This document shows, in pieces, positions 32,231 through 40,855 of a stretch of DNA of 42,747 nucleotides. Positions within the stretch are counted from its first letter, which is position 1; the number at the start of each line of letters is the position of its first letter. Location of the stretch: contig CAJOOM010000064.1 in the NCBI GenBank assembly GCA_905236775.1, positions 1 to 42,747 on the forward strand, written 5' to 3'. Position numbers and translations under genes: made by a program. This DNA is from Candidatus Gastranaerophilales bacterium (lineage in GTDB: Bacteria; Cyanobacteriota; Vampirovibrionia; Gastranaerophilales; Gastranaerophilaceae). The notes beneath the pieces were generated by a model that was not told where the DNA came from, did not search any database, and saw only the letters and a list, made by a program, of their open reading frames with translations.

Positions 32231-34630
32231 TTAATCTTTACTTGGAATTCTCATTCCATAAAAAGAACGAATAACAAATATTAGTGCAATTATTAAGAAT
32301 ACAATACCACATAATTTTGCATTTTCTTTAAACGCAGGAGCAATTGCAATCTCCATTGCCAAAAGCCCGAATAGAGTTGTAAACTTAATAATAGGGTTCA
32401 TTGCAACTGAAGAAGTATCTTTGAACGGATCTCCAACCGTATCACCAACAACTGTTGCTGCGTGTAAGTCAGTTCCTTTTTCCGCCATATCAACTTCAAC
32501 AATCTTCTTTGCATTATCCCAGCAGCCGCCTGCATTTGCCATAAATACAGCTTGGAAAAGACCAAATACCGCAATTGCAATTAAGTAGCTTACAAAGAAT
32601 GATACGGGTGCATTGTCATCACTCATAGGAGCTGATAGGCATGCAAGTGCTAGAGCAAAGCAGAAAAGAGAAATGAATATATTATACATGCCCTTTTGTG
32701 CATATTGAGTACAAATTTTTACAACTTCCTTTGAATTTGATAGATTTGCACTCTTTTCGTCTGCTTCACCTAATTTTATATTGTCTTTGATATATTCAAC
32801 TGCTCTATAAGCACCTGTTGTAACAGCTTGCATTGAAGCACCAGAGAACCAATAAATTACAGCACCGCCTGCGATGAAACCTAACAGAGTATAAGGATTT
32901 AACAAGTTAAGTATCATTTCCGGCTGAATGCCTAATGTTTCTTTGATTACTAAGATTAAAGAGAAAATCATGGTTGTAGCACCAACAACAGCAGTTCCGA
33001 TAAGAACAGGTTTTGATGTCGCTTTGAATGTATTACCTGCACCATCATTTTCTTCCAAGTATTTTTTAGCATTTTCAAAATCGGGAGTAAATCCGTAGTA
33101 TTTTTCAATACCTTCTTTAACACCGTCGATTTCTTCAATCAATGACAATTCATATACTGATTGAGCGTTATCCGTAACAGGACCGTAAGAGTCAACCGCA
33201 ATAGTAACAGGTCCCATTCCCAAGAACCCAAACGCAACTAAGCCAAATGCAAACACTGATGGGTAAATCATTACCTCAGTCGGAATATTCAGACTTGCAA
33301 AGTAAGCTAAGCCCATTAATAATACAACAATTGCACCTATCCAAAAACCGGAGAAGTTACCTGATACAATACCTGAAAGGATTGTAAGAGATGCTCCGCC
33401 TTCTTTAGATGCTACAACAACTTCGTGAGTATGTTTCGCTTTTGGTGAAGTAAATATCTTAGTAGCTTCAGGTATTAAAGCTGCACCTAATGTACCGCAA
33501 GAAATGATTATTGAAAGAACTAACCATAAGTTTGCAGGTAAGTCTTTTAATAAATAATTACTTACACCGAATGTCATACATATTGATAGAATTGAAGTTA
33601 TCCACACCAAAGAAGTCAATGGAGCTTCAAAATCAAAGTGTTTAGCTTTTGCTAGGAATAATTTTGTATAAATTCCGTTAATCCAATATGCAACAACAGA
33701 AGTTATAATCATTAAGAATCTCATAGTGAAAATCCAAGCAAGCAATTGTACTTGATAATCTTGGAAAACTCCTAAGAGAATAAAACTTACAAGAGCAACA
33801 CCAGTTACACCATAAGTTTCAAAACCATCAGCAGTAGGTCCTATTGAGTCACCCGCATTATCACCTGTACAATCTGCGATAACTCCAGGGTTACGCGGGT
33901 CATCCTCTTTGATACCGAATTGAATTTTCATCAAATCCGAACCGATATCAGCAATTTTTGTAAATATACCGCCTGCAACACGAAGTGCAGATGCACCTAA
34001 AGATTCCCCGATTGCAAAACCGATAAAGCAAGCTCCGGCAAGATTCCCCGGAACGAATAGAAGAATAATCAACATCATAATTAATTCTATTGATACAAGT
34101 AATACACCTATACTCATACCGGCTTTCAAAGGAATGCCAAGAATTTCTAAGGGTTTACCTTTAAGGGCAGTAAATGCAGTTCTTGAGTTTGCTAGTGTGT
34201 TCATTCTGATACCGAACCAGGCTACCATATATGAGCCTAAAATACCAAGAACAGACCAGCCTAATATTATTAATACAGATTTTAATTCCATTTCTTGTAA
34301 GTGCCAAAAATAAAACGCAATACACAAACCGATTAACACTTCTAACATGAGCAAAAATTTACCTTGCTGAACAAGATATGTTTTACAAGTTTCAAAGATT
34401 GTGTTACCAACTTGTGCCATAGCTTCGTGCACTTCAACTTTTTTAACTCTTGTGTAGGCCCAAAGTCCCCAGAAAACACCTAACACAGAAACAACAATCC
34501 CTGCTACAAGCAGATTATAACTGAGTTCAGATGCCTCACGAATATTTGGAACGACAAGAGATGCTTCTCCGGCAAATACCGGAGCAGAAATAATCATTGC
34601 CATAACAGACAAAAACATTTTTTTTAGCAT
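32231..34630 (-). CDS. hppA: Membrane-bound proton-translocating pyrophosphatase
   Basis: 799 residues with about 16 membrane segments. It couples pyrophosphate hydrolysis to ion pumping. Substrate-binding motifs include DNAGDSIGPTADGFETYGVT and GGASLTILSGI. The ion-dependence site reads GNTFKATSK: Lys at the position that is Lys in K+-independent enzymes and Ala in K+-dependent ones, with Ser where Thr is usual three residues on. That favours a K+-independent H+ pump. The N-terminal MLKKMFLSVMAMIISAPVFAG is signal-like before TM1. AAGGAG lies 7 nt upstream of ATG; a promoter is at 34675-34703. Single-gene unit. Confidence 0.95.
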   Translation of the reverse strand: MLKKMFLSVMAMIISAPVFAGEASLVVPNIREASELSYNLLVAGIVVSVLGVFWGLWAYTRVKKVEVHEAMAQVGNTIFETCKTYLVQQGKFLLMLEVLIGLCIAFYFWHLQEMELKSVLIILGWSVLGILGSYMVAWFGIRMNTLANSRTAFTALKGKPLEILGIPLKAGMSIGVLLVSIELIMMLIILLFVPGNLAGACFIGFAIGESLGASALRVAGGIFTKIADIGSDLMKIQFGIKEDDPRNPGVIADCTGDNAGDSIGPTADGFETYGVTGVALVSFILLGVFQDYQVQLLAWIFTMRFLMIITSVVAYWINGIYTKLFLAKAKHFDFEAPLTSLVWITSILSICMTFGVSNYLLKDLPANLWLVLSIIISCGTLGAALIPEATKIFTSPKAKHTHEVVVASKEGGASLTILSGIVSGNFSGFWIGAIVVLLMGLAYFASLNIPTEVMIYPSVFAFGLVAFGFLGMGPVTIAVDSYGPVTDNAQSVYELSLIEEIDGVKEGIEKYYGFTPDFENAKKYLEENDGAGNTFKATSKPVLIGTAVVGATTMIFSLILVIKETLGIQPEMILNLLNPYTLLGFIAGGAVIYWFSGASMQAVTTGAYRAVEYIKDNIKLGEADEKSANLSNSKEVVKICTQYAQKGMYNIFISLFCFALALACLSAPMSDDNAPVSFFVSYLIAIAVFGLFQAVFMANAGGCWDNAKKIVEVDMAEKGTDLHAATVVGDTVGDPFKDTSSVAMNPIIKFTTLFGLLAMEIAIAPAFKENAKLCGIVFLIIALIFVIRSFYGMRIPSKD

Positions 34631-34674
34631 AATTTCTCTCCTTCTCTCTAAACGGTTAAAACACTAATAGAAAT

Positions 34675-34703
34675 ATTATATATAATTATACTTTTAAGTG
34701 CAA
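34675..34703 (-). promoter_or_regulatory. Sigma-70-type promoter of hppA
   Basis: Minus strand TTGCAC, exactly 17 nt, TATAAT, about 45 nt upstream of the hppA start. Confidence 0.65.
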
Positions 34704-34836
34704 TATTTAAAGAAATGAAAAATTTTTCGATTTTTTATAAAGTTTTCTTTACAAAACTTAATAATTTTATTAAAAAAGGCAATTTCTGAAAAGAAAAATA
34801 CTTTATATATATAAGAGTATTAATAGGAGAATAATT

Positions 34837-35427
34837 ATGACAACTACTTCACCATTTAATATGTCTAATAATTCAAGTATAGCTTCATATTTCCGTTCGT
34901 TTGGATATGAAGTATCTGAGAATAATGGTAAATGCTTTGTAAAAATGAATGGGGTAAGTATTCCTGTTGAAGATGGAGATACTATTTTTACGTTAGAATA
35001 TAAATATAAAAAGATTAAAGAAAATATGAAACAAGAAACCGGTATGACAAAATCATTAACATACTGGCCAAAACACTTCCAAGAAACCTCTAATGAAATT
35101 ATTGCAAAAAGACGAGAATGGATTGCTGAACTGCTTGCAAAATTAGGAATACAAACAAAAACTTGGAAAAAGGACGATAATGAATTTACTACCTTTAAAA
35201 CATCTATTGGTTTTAATGGCGATGAATCAACTTTAACAAATTCTCAAAGGACAGAGTATAAAAAATACGATGGAATGGTAAGTCGTGATCTTTCTTCAAT
35301 AAATAAAACTAATGACCAAATAGAGATTTATCAAGATACAATAGCTCATGAGAGAGCTTGGATTGGTAAATGTCAGAACATGCAAGCAATAGCAGAAGCA
35401 ACTGAAAGGCAACTTGGATTAGCATAA
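34837..35427 (+). CDS. Hypothetical soluble protein
   Basis: 196 residues with AGGAG 7 nt upstream of the ATG. No signal peptide, membrane segment or known motif. The N-terminal 20 residues are Ser/Thr/Asn-rich; a short region (GKCFVKMNGVSIPVEDGDTI, about 31-50) looks beta-rich. From about 55 it is helical and charged, with Trp at several places (YWPKHF, REWIAEL, KTWKK, RAWIGK). I do not recognise the family. It sits alone between divergently transcribed hppA and the 74-residue gene. The upstream gap holds a TAAAGTTTT/AAAACTTA imperfect inverted repeat. A hairpin GTGGAA/TTCCAC lies 25 nt after the stop, without a U-run. Confidence 0.6.
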   Translation: MTTTSPFNMSNNSSIASYFRSFGYEVSENNGKCFVKMNGVSIPVEDGDTIFTLEYKYKKIKENMKQETGMTKSLTYWPKHFQETSNEIIAKRREWIAELLAKLGIQTKTWKKDDNEFTTFKTSIGFNGDESTLTNSQRTEYKKYDGMVSRDLSSINKTNDQIEIYQDTIAHERAWIGKCQNMQAIAEATERQLGLA

Positions 35428-35496
35428 TTTACAATAGAAATCAGACATATAGTGGAAAAAAAATTCCACAGGAAAGATTTAATAGTAAAATATACA

Positions 35497-35721
35497 TTAT
35501 GGGGCAAGCCCAATTGTTTCTTGATGTCTTACATAAAGCAAATGTTTTGCACATAGCTTTATAGAATAATTTAGAGCAAGCAATTCTTCTCCTTTTTCAC
35601 GTGTCATTTTTTCAGAAAAAATATTCCAATCTTCATTGCATTTATAGTAAATAATATCAGAAAGAACTTCTATTGCTTTCATTGGAGTATAGCTTTCTGC
35701 TAAAAAGTTATCATAGTCCAT
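35497..35721 (-). CDS. Small hypothetical helical protein, divergent partner of AbrB-like gene
   Basis: 74 residues, with GGAGG 7 nt before the ATG and a strong promoter, so a real gene is likely. Predicted mostly helical, with no signal peptide. It contains MKAIEVLSDIIYYKCNEDWNIF and EKGEELLALNYSIKLCAKHLL. No toxin motif recognised. It is transcribed away from the AbrB-like gene, and the shared 100-bp gap carries an inverted repeat covering both promoters. The arrangement resembles a small autoregulated pair, but the partner need not be a toxin. Confidence 0.6.
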   Translation of the reverse strand: MDYDNFLAESYTPMKAIEVLSDIIYYKCNEDWNIFSEKMTREKGEELLALNYSIKLCAKHLLYVRHQETIGLAP

Positions 35722-35749
35722 AAATAAACCTCCATTTTAAATTAATAGC

Positions 35750-35809
35750 AACTATTGTTATAACATAAAGAGCAACAATATGTCAACAAAATTTGTTATA
35801 ATAGTAGTT
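35750..35809. promoter_or_regulatory. Divergent promoter region with inverted repeat operator
   Basis: Imperfect inverted repeat of 16-bp arms (35750-35765 and 35794-35809, 14 of 16 matching; arm AACTATTGTTATAACA) with a 28-bp centre. Between them lies the minus-strand promoter TTGACA, 17 nt, TTATAA (35758-35786). The right arm contains a TATAAT -10 for the plus-strand AbrB-like gene. The layout suggests autoregulation by the AbrB-like protein. Confidence 0.55.
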
Positions 35810-35821
35810 ACGAGGTTATAC

Positions 35822-35974
35822 ATGATAGAAAAAAAGTTCCGTAATATCGGTAATAGCTGGGGAATTATTATTCCAAAAGCAATTATAGAGGGTTTAAGTA
35901 TTAATCCTGTTTTGGATAAAGTTGAAATATATCTAGAAAATAACGAAATACGGATTAGAAAAATTAAAAAATAA
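35822..35974 (+). CDS. AbrB/MazE-type swapped-hairpin DNA-binding protein
   Basis: 50 residues from the ATG at 35822, which has GAGGT 5 nt upstream. An in-frame ATG at 35780 lacks a ribosome site and would overlap the operator. The sequence RNIGNSWGIIIPKAIIEGL followed by DKVEIYLENNEIRIRKIK is the AbrB/SpoVT swapped-hairpin fold used by MazE-like antitoxins and transition regulators. It is short, comprising the DNA-binding domain only. No MazF or other recognised toxin follows; the next gene (permease) is on the other strand. Likely a regulator of itself and of the divergent 74-residue gene. Confidence 0.8.
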   Translation: MIEKKFRNIGNSWGIIIPKAIIEGLSINPVLDKVEIYLENNEIRIRKIKK

Positions 35975-36031
35975 TCTAATTCAATTGTGTGAAAAACAGT
36001 TTTATAACGGCGAAATTTCTGGTTACAAAAA

Positions 36032-37567
36032 CTAGCTTTCCACCTCTTCATTTCTTTTTGATTTATAGCTGTATGCAGCATAAATCAAAATTCCGATTAT
36101 AAGCCAGATTATAAAGTATAAAGCTGATGTTGCCTTTGCTGAGAATTTGCAATACATAAGCGCAAGACAAGTTAGTATGCCCAATATTGGAAACCAAGGA
36201 CAGAATGGAACTTTAAACGGTCTTGGTCTATCGGGTTCAGTTTTTCTTAATATCAGAACTGCGATACAAATTATAATAAACGAAGTAAACGTACCGAAAT
36301 TACAAAGTTCTGCAGATAAGTTTAAATCCATAAATAATGCGCAAACAATTACAACTAAACCTGAAAGCCAAGTCATAACGTGTGGTGTTTTGAATTTTTT
36401 ATGAACTACATTCAAAGACTTAGGCAAGAATCTGTCACGGCTCATAGCCCAAAGAATTCTTGTTGTACCTAATTGATAAATTAAAAGAACTGATGTTAAT
36501 GCACATAAAGCTCCTACAGATAATAAACCTGCATACCAGTTTTTCCCGATAAATCTCATCGCATGTGCAAGTGGTGCTTGTGTATCGATAAAGTTAAAAG
36601 GTACAATTCCGGTTAAAACTAGTGCAGCGCAAACGTATAAAATTGTACATATTAAAAGAGTTCCCATAATTGCAATCGGCAAGTCTCTTTGTGGATTTTT
36701 GGTTTCTTCTGCAGCAGTAGATATTGCATCAAATCCTATGTATGCAAAGAAAATTATAAATGCACCTGAGAAAATTCCTTCAAGACCATTTGGCGCAAAT
36801 GGTATCCAATTCTCAGGTTTCACATAGAAAGAACCCATAATGATGAATGATAGTATAATAAACATATTTACACCCACCATTATTGTTGCAACTTTTGTGG
36901 ATTCTTTTACCCCTCTTATTAGCAATAATGTTAATATTAATACTATGGCTATTGCCGGAATATTTATAGCAAGGGGTAAATCTATTCCAAACGGCAAATG
37001 TAAAAACGGCATTTTATCGTGTACGTCCCAACCGTACTTGTTACAAAGTTCATACATAGTTCTGTAGTCATTTCTTAGCCATAGGGGACAATTAATCACG
37101 AAAGCCGGAAGAATATGTTTGAATCCTTTTAAAAATTGTACAAAATATCCTGTCCATGCGCTTGCGACTGTAATATTTCCAATTGCGTATTCAAGCATTA
37201 ATATCCAGCCTACCATCCAAGCCATAAATTCGCCCATGGTTGCATAAGTATAAGTATAGGCACTGCCGGCAACAGGTATCATTGCTGCAATTTCAGAATA
37301 AGAAAGAGCTGAAAATACACTTGCAATTGCAGCTAAGAGCATTGATATAACAATAGCAGTACCAGCTCCCGCACCGTCAGAACTTCCTACAATTGCACTC
37401 CCAATAATTGTAAAAATACCGGTTCCAACTACGGCTCCTATTCCTAAAATTATCAAGTCAAAAGCGTTTAATGTCTTTTTTAACTCTGAATTTACTCCCT
37501 CATCGATTAACTCTTGAGGACTTTTACATTTTATTAAATTTTTAAATATTATCTTTAAATTATTCAT
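36032..37567 (-). CDS. Amino acid permease, APC superfamily (cationic amino acid transporter type)
   Basis: 511 residues with about 12 membrane segments. The N-terminal cytoplasmic helix KKTLNAFDLIILGIGAVVGTGIF includes the APC TM1 motif G-x-x-x-G-T-G-I-F. TM6 region FIIFFAYIGFDAISTAAEETKNPQRDLP matches the CAT/YfnA subfamily. It imports amino acids; substrate cannot be assigned. The start overlaps the end of the upstream permease gene by 8 nt, so the two are translationally coupled tandem paralogues with nearly identical architecture. C-terminus KRNEEVES. Confidence 0.9.
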   Translation of the reverse strand: MNNLKIIFKNLIKCKSPQELIDEGVNSELKKTLNAFDLIILGIGAVVGTGIFTIIGSAIVGSSDGAGAGTAIVISMLLAAIASVFSALSYSEIAAMIPVAGSAYTYTYATMGEFMAWMVGWILMLEYAIGNITVASAWTGYFVQFLKGFKHILPAFVINCPLWLRNDYRTMYELCNKYGWDVHDKMPFLHLPFGIDLPLAINIPAIAIVLILTLLLIRGVKESTKVATIMVGVNMFIILSFIIMGSFYVKPENWIPFAPNGLEGIFSGAFIIFFAYIGFDAISTAAEETKNPQRDLPIAIMGTLLICTILYVCAALVLTGIVPFNFIDTQAPLAHAMRFIGKNWYAGLLSVGALCALTSVLLIYQLGTTRILWAMSRDRFLPKSLNVVHKKFKTPHVMTWLSGLVVIVCALFMDLNLSAELCNFGTFTSFIIICIAVLILRKTEPDRPRPFKVPFCPWFPILGILTCLALMYCKFSAKATSALYFIIWLIIGILIYAAYSYKSKRNEEVES

Positions 37568-39128
37568 TTTTTGCTACTTCTTTTTTTTCAGCTAATCTAT
37601 TTTTTCTGTATCCGTATGTTGCATATATTATTGCACCCATAATAATCCAAACTATAAATAATTCCGTAGAAAGTTTTGCACTTTCCCCTTTTGCTATTAC
37701 CATAGAAAATATCATTAATCCTCCGCAGCAAATTATGCCGGCAAGTGGAAACCATGGGCAAAATGGTACCTTAAACGGACGAGGTCTATCCGGATCAATT
37801 TTTCTTAATATAAGAATTGCAACGCATACAATTATAAATGATGTGAATGTTCCAAAATTGCAAAGCGAAGCTGCTGCATCTAAGTTTAGTGATAAAGTTC
37901 CAAAAATAGAGACAATACATACAGCCCATGTTAATATATGTGGAGTATTAAACTTTGGGTGTAATTTCTGGAATACTTCTGGGAAAAAGTGATCACGGCT
38001 CATTGCATAGAGAATTCTGGTTGCAGCAAGGTGCATTACCAGAAGTACGGATGTTAAACCTGCAATTACACCAACGGATATGAATCCGGGAACTGCCTTT
38101 GCCCAAATACCTGATAGAACATTTGAGATAGAAAATGCAACCGGAGCTTGCAAGAATGCCGGAGCTACTTGACCTTGAGTCGGGTATATTCCTGTTAATA
38201 CTAAAGCTACCAAAGTATACACAATTGTAGTTACAATCAAAGAGCCTATAATACCTCTTGGCAAATCCCTTTGCGGATTTTTGCATTCTTCTGCCGTTGT
38301 AGCAAGTGCATCAAATCCAATATATGCAAAGAAAATTATAAATGCTCCCATAAATACACCGCTCATACCGTTTGGTGCAAAAGGAGTCCAATTTGAAGGT
38401 TCAACAAAAAACAGACCTGTTACAATAAATAAACCTATTATACCAAGTTTCAAAGCTACCATAAATGCAGCCATTTTGGTTGAATCTTTTGTTCCTTTTA
38501 TTAAAATTCCCGTTATAAATAATATTATTAATGCAGCCGGAAGATTTATGCTGATAGGCATTCCACATATAGATGGGATTACAGAATGCGGATCTATTCC
38601 CTGTTGAGTTAAAGTATGTACGGCTGTTCTATAATCACTTACAAGCCATATTGGAGGATTAGAAAGCCATGTCGGTAAAATATGTCCAAAGCCTTTTAAA
38701 AACTGAACAACATAGTTTGCCCAAGCGCAAGATACTGCAATATAAGCAATTACGTATTCTAACATTAATATCCAGCCAACAATCCACGCGGCAAATTCAC
38801 CTAATGTTGCGAAAGTATAAGAATATGCACCTCCTGCAACAGGAATCATAGATGCGAACTCGCTGTAGCAAAGCGCAGAAAATATACACGCAATTGCGGC
38901 TACTATCATAGATAAAACCAATGCCGGTCCTGCACCGGGACTTGTTCCGTCAGCAGAACCTGCTGCAGCAATACCGACAACTGCAAATATTCCCGAACCA
39001 ATAATTGCACCTACACCTAAAATAATTAAATCCCAAACTCCTAATGTTTTTTCCAAACCGCCCTCTTTTGCGCAATTCAGTGCGTCATCAGGAGTTTTAC
39101 GTTTTAATAGGTTTTGTAATATTGTCAT
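37560..39128 (-). CDS. Amino acid permease, APC superfamily (cationic amino acid transporter type)
   Basis: 522 residues, paralogue of the downstream gene. TM1 GLEKTLGVWDLIILGVGAIIGSGIFAVVG and TM6 AFIIFFAYIGFDALATTAEECKNP match the CAT/YfnA-type APC permeases. The region around residues 165-190 (between TM4 and TM5) differs most from its neighbour, which may reflect different substrate or partner use. AAGG lies 7 nt before the ATG. First gene of a two-gene operon. Its upstream gap carries a GGAAAGT-type repeat bordering the four-helix-bundle module. Confidence 0.9.
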   Translation of the reverse strand: MTILQNLLKRKTPDDALNCAKEGGLEKTLGVWDLIILGVGAIIGSGIFAVVGIAAAGSADGTSPGAGPALVLSMIVAAIACIFSALCYSEFASMIPVAGGAYSYTFATLGEFAAWIVGWILMLEYVIAYIAVSCAWANYVVQFLKGFGHILPTWLSNPPIWLVSDYRTAVHTLTQQGIDPHSVIPSICGMPISINLPAALIILFITGILIKGTKDSTKMAAFMVALKLGIIGLFIVTGLFFVEPSNWTPFAPNGMSGVFMGAFIIFFAYIGFDALATTAEECKNPQRDLPRGIIGSLIVTTIVYTLVALVLTGIYPTQGQVAPAFLQAPVAFSISNVLSGIWAKAVPGFISVGVIAGLTSVLLVMHLAATRILYAMSRDHFFPEVFQKLHPKFNTPHILTWAVCIVSIFGTLSLNLDAAASLCNFGTFTSFIIVCVAILILRKIDPDRPRPFKVPFCPWFPLAGIICCGGLMIFSMVIAKGESAKLSTELFIVWIIMGAIIYATYGYRKNRLAEKKEVAKNE

Positions 39129-39151
39129 TCGGCTGCCTTTCGTTATTTTTA

Positions 39152-39181
39152 GTGGAAAGTTGAAAATGGAAAGTGGAAAGT
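39152..39181. repeat. Purine-rich repeat bordering the four-helix-bundle module (left)
   Basis: Plus strand GTGGAAAGTTGAAAATGGAA followed by AGTGGAAAGTT: units GTGGAAA, GTTGAAA and ATGGAAA repeat every 7-8 bp. The same words occur on the minus strand near 39535-39556 and 39883-39930. The sequence runs up to the stop of the four-helix-bundle gene. Confidence 0.7.
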
Positions 39182-39537
39182 TATTTTAAACTATCACTTG
39201 TCGTCTTTACTATGCTGGTTAGCATTTTTTCTATTTCAATACAATCCTTTATTATAGATTCTTTTTGTTCTTGATTTATATATTCTGTTGCACTCAAAAG
39301 TTCAATCCAATATTTTGTTTCTGTACATTCTTTTAATGATATATTCATTTTCATCAAAAAGTCTTTTTTGCTTTGCCCTTGTTGAGCTTCATTTATATTT
39401 GCACCAATACTGGTTCCACTTTTTAGAACTTGCTTTGATAAAACAAATTCTTTCTTTTCTTCCGTTAAATACTTATACAATTTAACGATTCTTATTGCAA
39501 AGTTAAAACTTTTTTCTTTTACGATATTCTTATTCAA
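39181..39537 (-). CDS. Four helix bundle protein (23S rRNA intervening-sequence/S23 family)
   Basis: 118 residues matching the S23/IVS four-helix family: SFNFAIRIVKLYKYLTEEKK, VLSKQVLKSGTSIGANINEA, KKDFLMKMNISLKECTETKYWIELL. The family is related in fold to Avd of diversity-generating retroelements, but no reverse transcriptase is nearby. It forms homopentamers in solved examples; biological role unclear. The start appears to be TTG within a GAAAAGTTGAAT repeat word. Stop falls at the border of the left repeat. It lies between glyQ with a small membrane gene and the permease operon, all on the same strand. Confidence 0.85.
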   Translation of the reverse strand: MNKNIVKEKSFNFAIRIVKLYKYLTEEKKEFVLSKQVLKSGTSIGANINEAQQGQSKKDFLMKMNISLKECTETKYWIELLSATEYINQEQKESIIKDCIEIEKMLTSIVKTTSDSLK

Positions 39538-39552
39538 CTTTTCACTTTCTTT

Positions 39553-39912
39553 TTAATAAACAAAAATTTTATCTTTTAGTATATCTTTTATTCTAAAAAT
39601 ATCCTTAAAACCAACGTCATATATCATTATAGACACACAACTGTTTTGTAATTCATTAAGAGTTCTATTCGTATAATAGTACTTATCTTTTATACTATGA
39701 GTACTAACAACAGGACAATTATAAAAATTTTTTCCAGCAGTTATTCTTAATCGTAGTTTTCCTTTGTCTTGTAGCACATTTGCTTTTTTTACATATATGT
39801 CATCAAACTGATATATCGGAGCAAAATAAATGTATATATATGGCAAAAATAAAAATAGAGCACATATAATTATTGCTTTAACCATTTTCCATTTTCCATT
39901 TTCCATTTTCAA
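39553..39912 (-). CDS. Small protein with N-terminal membrane segment, start inside heptamer repeat
   Basis: Up to 119 residues. Three in-frame starts exist: TTG at 39912 (GGAG 8 nt upstream), ATG at 39906, and ATG at 39885 just before the hydrophobic stretch AIIICALFLFLPYIYIYFAP. All lie in or beside a 4 x 7-bp repeat. The remainder (about 90 residues) is predicted extracytoplasmic, beta-rich and with two Cys (NCPVV, NSCVS). No family recognised. Downstream of glyQ by 34 bp and upstream of the four-helix-bundle gene by 15 bp, probably one transcript. Confidence 0.5.
   Translation of the reverse strand: MKMENGKWKMVKAIIICALFLFLPYIYIYFAPIYQFDDIYVKKANVLQDKGKLRLRITAGKNFYNCPVVSTHSIKDKYYYTNRTLNELQNSCVSIMIYDVGFKDIFRIKDILKDKIFVY
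39883..39910. repeat. Four perfect copies of a 7-bp repeat over a start region
   Basis: Plus strand CATTTTC x4; minus strand GAAAATG x4. Each copy supplies an ATG in a different reading frame on the minus strand. Because 7 is not a multiple of 3, gain or loss of copies shifts which ATG is in frame with the downstream gene. Confidence 0.9.
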
Positions 39913-39946
39913 TTATACAACTCCACTTTCAACTCTTAATGCTCCT

Positions 39947-40819
39947 TTATTTGCAAAGCGGAAATCCGAGTTTTTCTCTTTGTTCAACATAAAGCTTAGC
40001 AACTGCTGATGCCATTGTGCGAACTCTGTTTATAAAGTTTATACGCTCATCTTTAGAGATTACTCCTCTTGCATCAAGAAGGTTAAATGTGTGAGAGCAC
40101 TTTAGTACGTAGTCATAAGCTGGCAATACAAGTTCCGCATTTACACAGTTATCAACTTCAGCTTGATAGGCATCGAAAAGCTTAAATAATCTTTCTGCAT
40201 CAGAATATTCAAAGTTGTATTTTGATTGTTCCACTTCATTTTGGTGATAAATTTCACCATACTTTAAAGTATCATTCCACATAATATCAAAAACTGATTC
40301 TTTATTTTGAATATACATGGCAATTCTTTCTAAACCATAAGTAATTTCTAATGCAACAGGTTTAACTTCTAAGCCACCAACTTGTTGGAAGTACGTAAAT
40401 TGAGTAATTTCCATTCCATCTAACCATACTTCCCAACCTACACCGGCTGCACCAAGAGTTGGAGATTCCCAGTTATCTTCAACAAATCTAACATCATGTT
40501 TGGATAAATCAATACCCATTGCTTCTAAACTCTTTAGATAAAGCTCTTGAGCATTATCGGGAGATGGTTTAAGTATAACTTGATATTGGAAATAATGCCC
40601 TAAACGGTTTGGGTTTTCTCCATATCTTGCATCTGTTGGACGTCTGCAAGGTTCAACCATTGCAGTTTGCCATGGTTCAGGCCCTAATGCTCTTAAGAAA
40701 GTTGCAGGATTCATTGTTGAAGCACCTTTCTCAATATCATAAGGTTGCTGAATTATACAACCATATTCAGACCAAAAACGTGATAAGTTTAAAATTAAAT
40801 CTTGAAAATTTAGCGCCAT
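39947..40819 (-). CDS. glyQ: Glycyl-tRNA synthetase alpha subunit
   Basis: 290 residues, typical of the bacterial class II GlyRS alpha subunit (alpha2-beta2 type). Motifs: [24 protein letters not shown] at the N-terminus, [42 protein letters not shown] and [15 protein letters not shown]. It forms glycyl-adenylate with the beta subunit providing tRNA binding. glyS is not adjacent; small genes follow instead. Split glyQ and glyS occur in cyanobacteria, so this arrangement may be ancestral. GAGGG lies 7 nt before ATG; a promoter is at 40856-40884. Confidence 0.97.
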   Translation of the reverse strand: MALNFQDLILNLSRFWSEYGCIIQQPYDIEKGASTMNPATFLRALGPEPWQTAMVEPCRRPTDARYGENPNRLGHYFQYQVILKPSPDNAQELYLKSLEAMGIDLSKHDVRFVEDNWESPTLGAAGVGWEVWLDGMEITQFTYFQQVGGLEVKPVALEITYGLERIAMYIQNKESVFDIMWNDTLKYGEIYHQNEVEQSKYNFEYSDAERLFKLFDAYQAEVDNCVNAELVLPAYDYVLKCSHTFNLLDARGVISKDERINFINRVRTMASAVAKLYVEQREKLGFPLCK

Positions 40820-40855
40820 TTATTTTCCCTCTGTTGTAAAATTTACACTTAATTT

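Noticed and set aside
34740-34766. Plus-strand TAAAGTTT upstream of the 196-residue gene as a fifth sigma-28 promoter
   Set aside because: The -35 is perfect, but 11 nt later the sequence is CTTAATAA, matching only the AT half of the -10 octamer.
36004-36011. ATAACGGC on the plus strand, a possible sigma-28 -10 on the minus strand
   Set aside because: The -35 octamer at the required 11-nt distance does not resemble TAAAGTTT, and no suitable gene lies downstream on that strand.
39152-39930. Insertion sequence or diversity-generating retroelement at the four-helix-bundle locus
   Set aside because: No transposase or reverse transcriptase frame and no template/variable repeat pair; only the Avd-like fold and short repeats are present.
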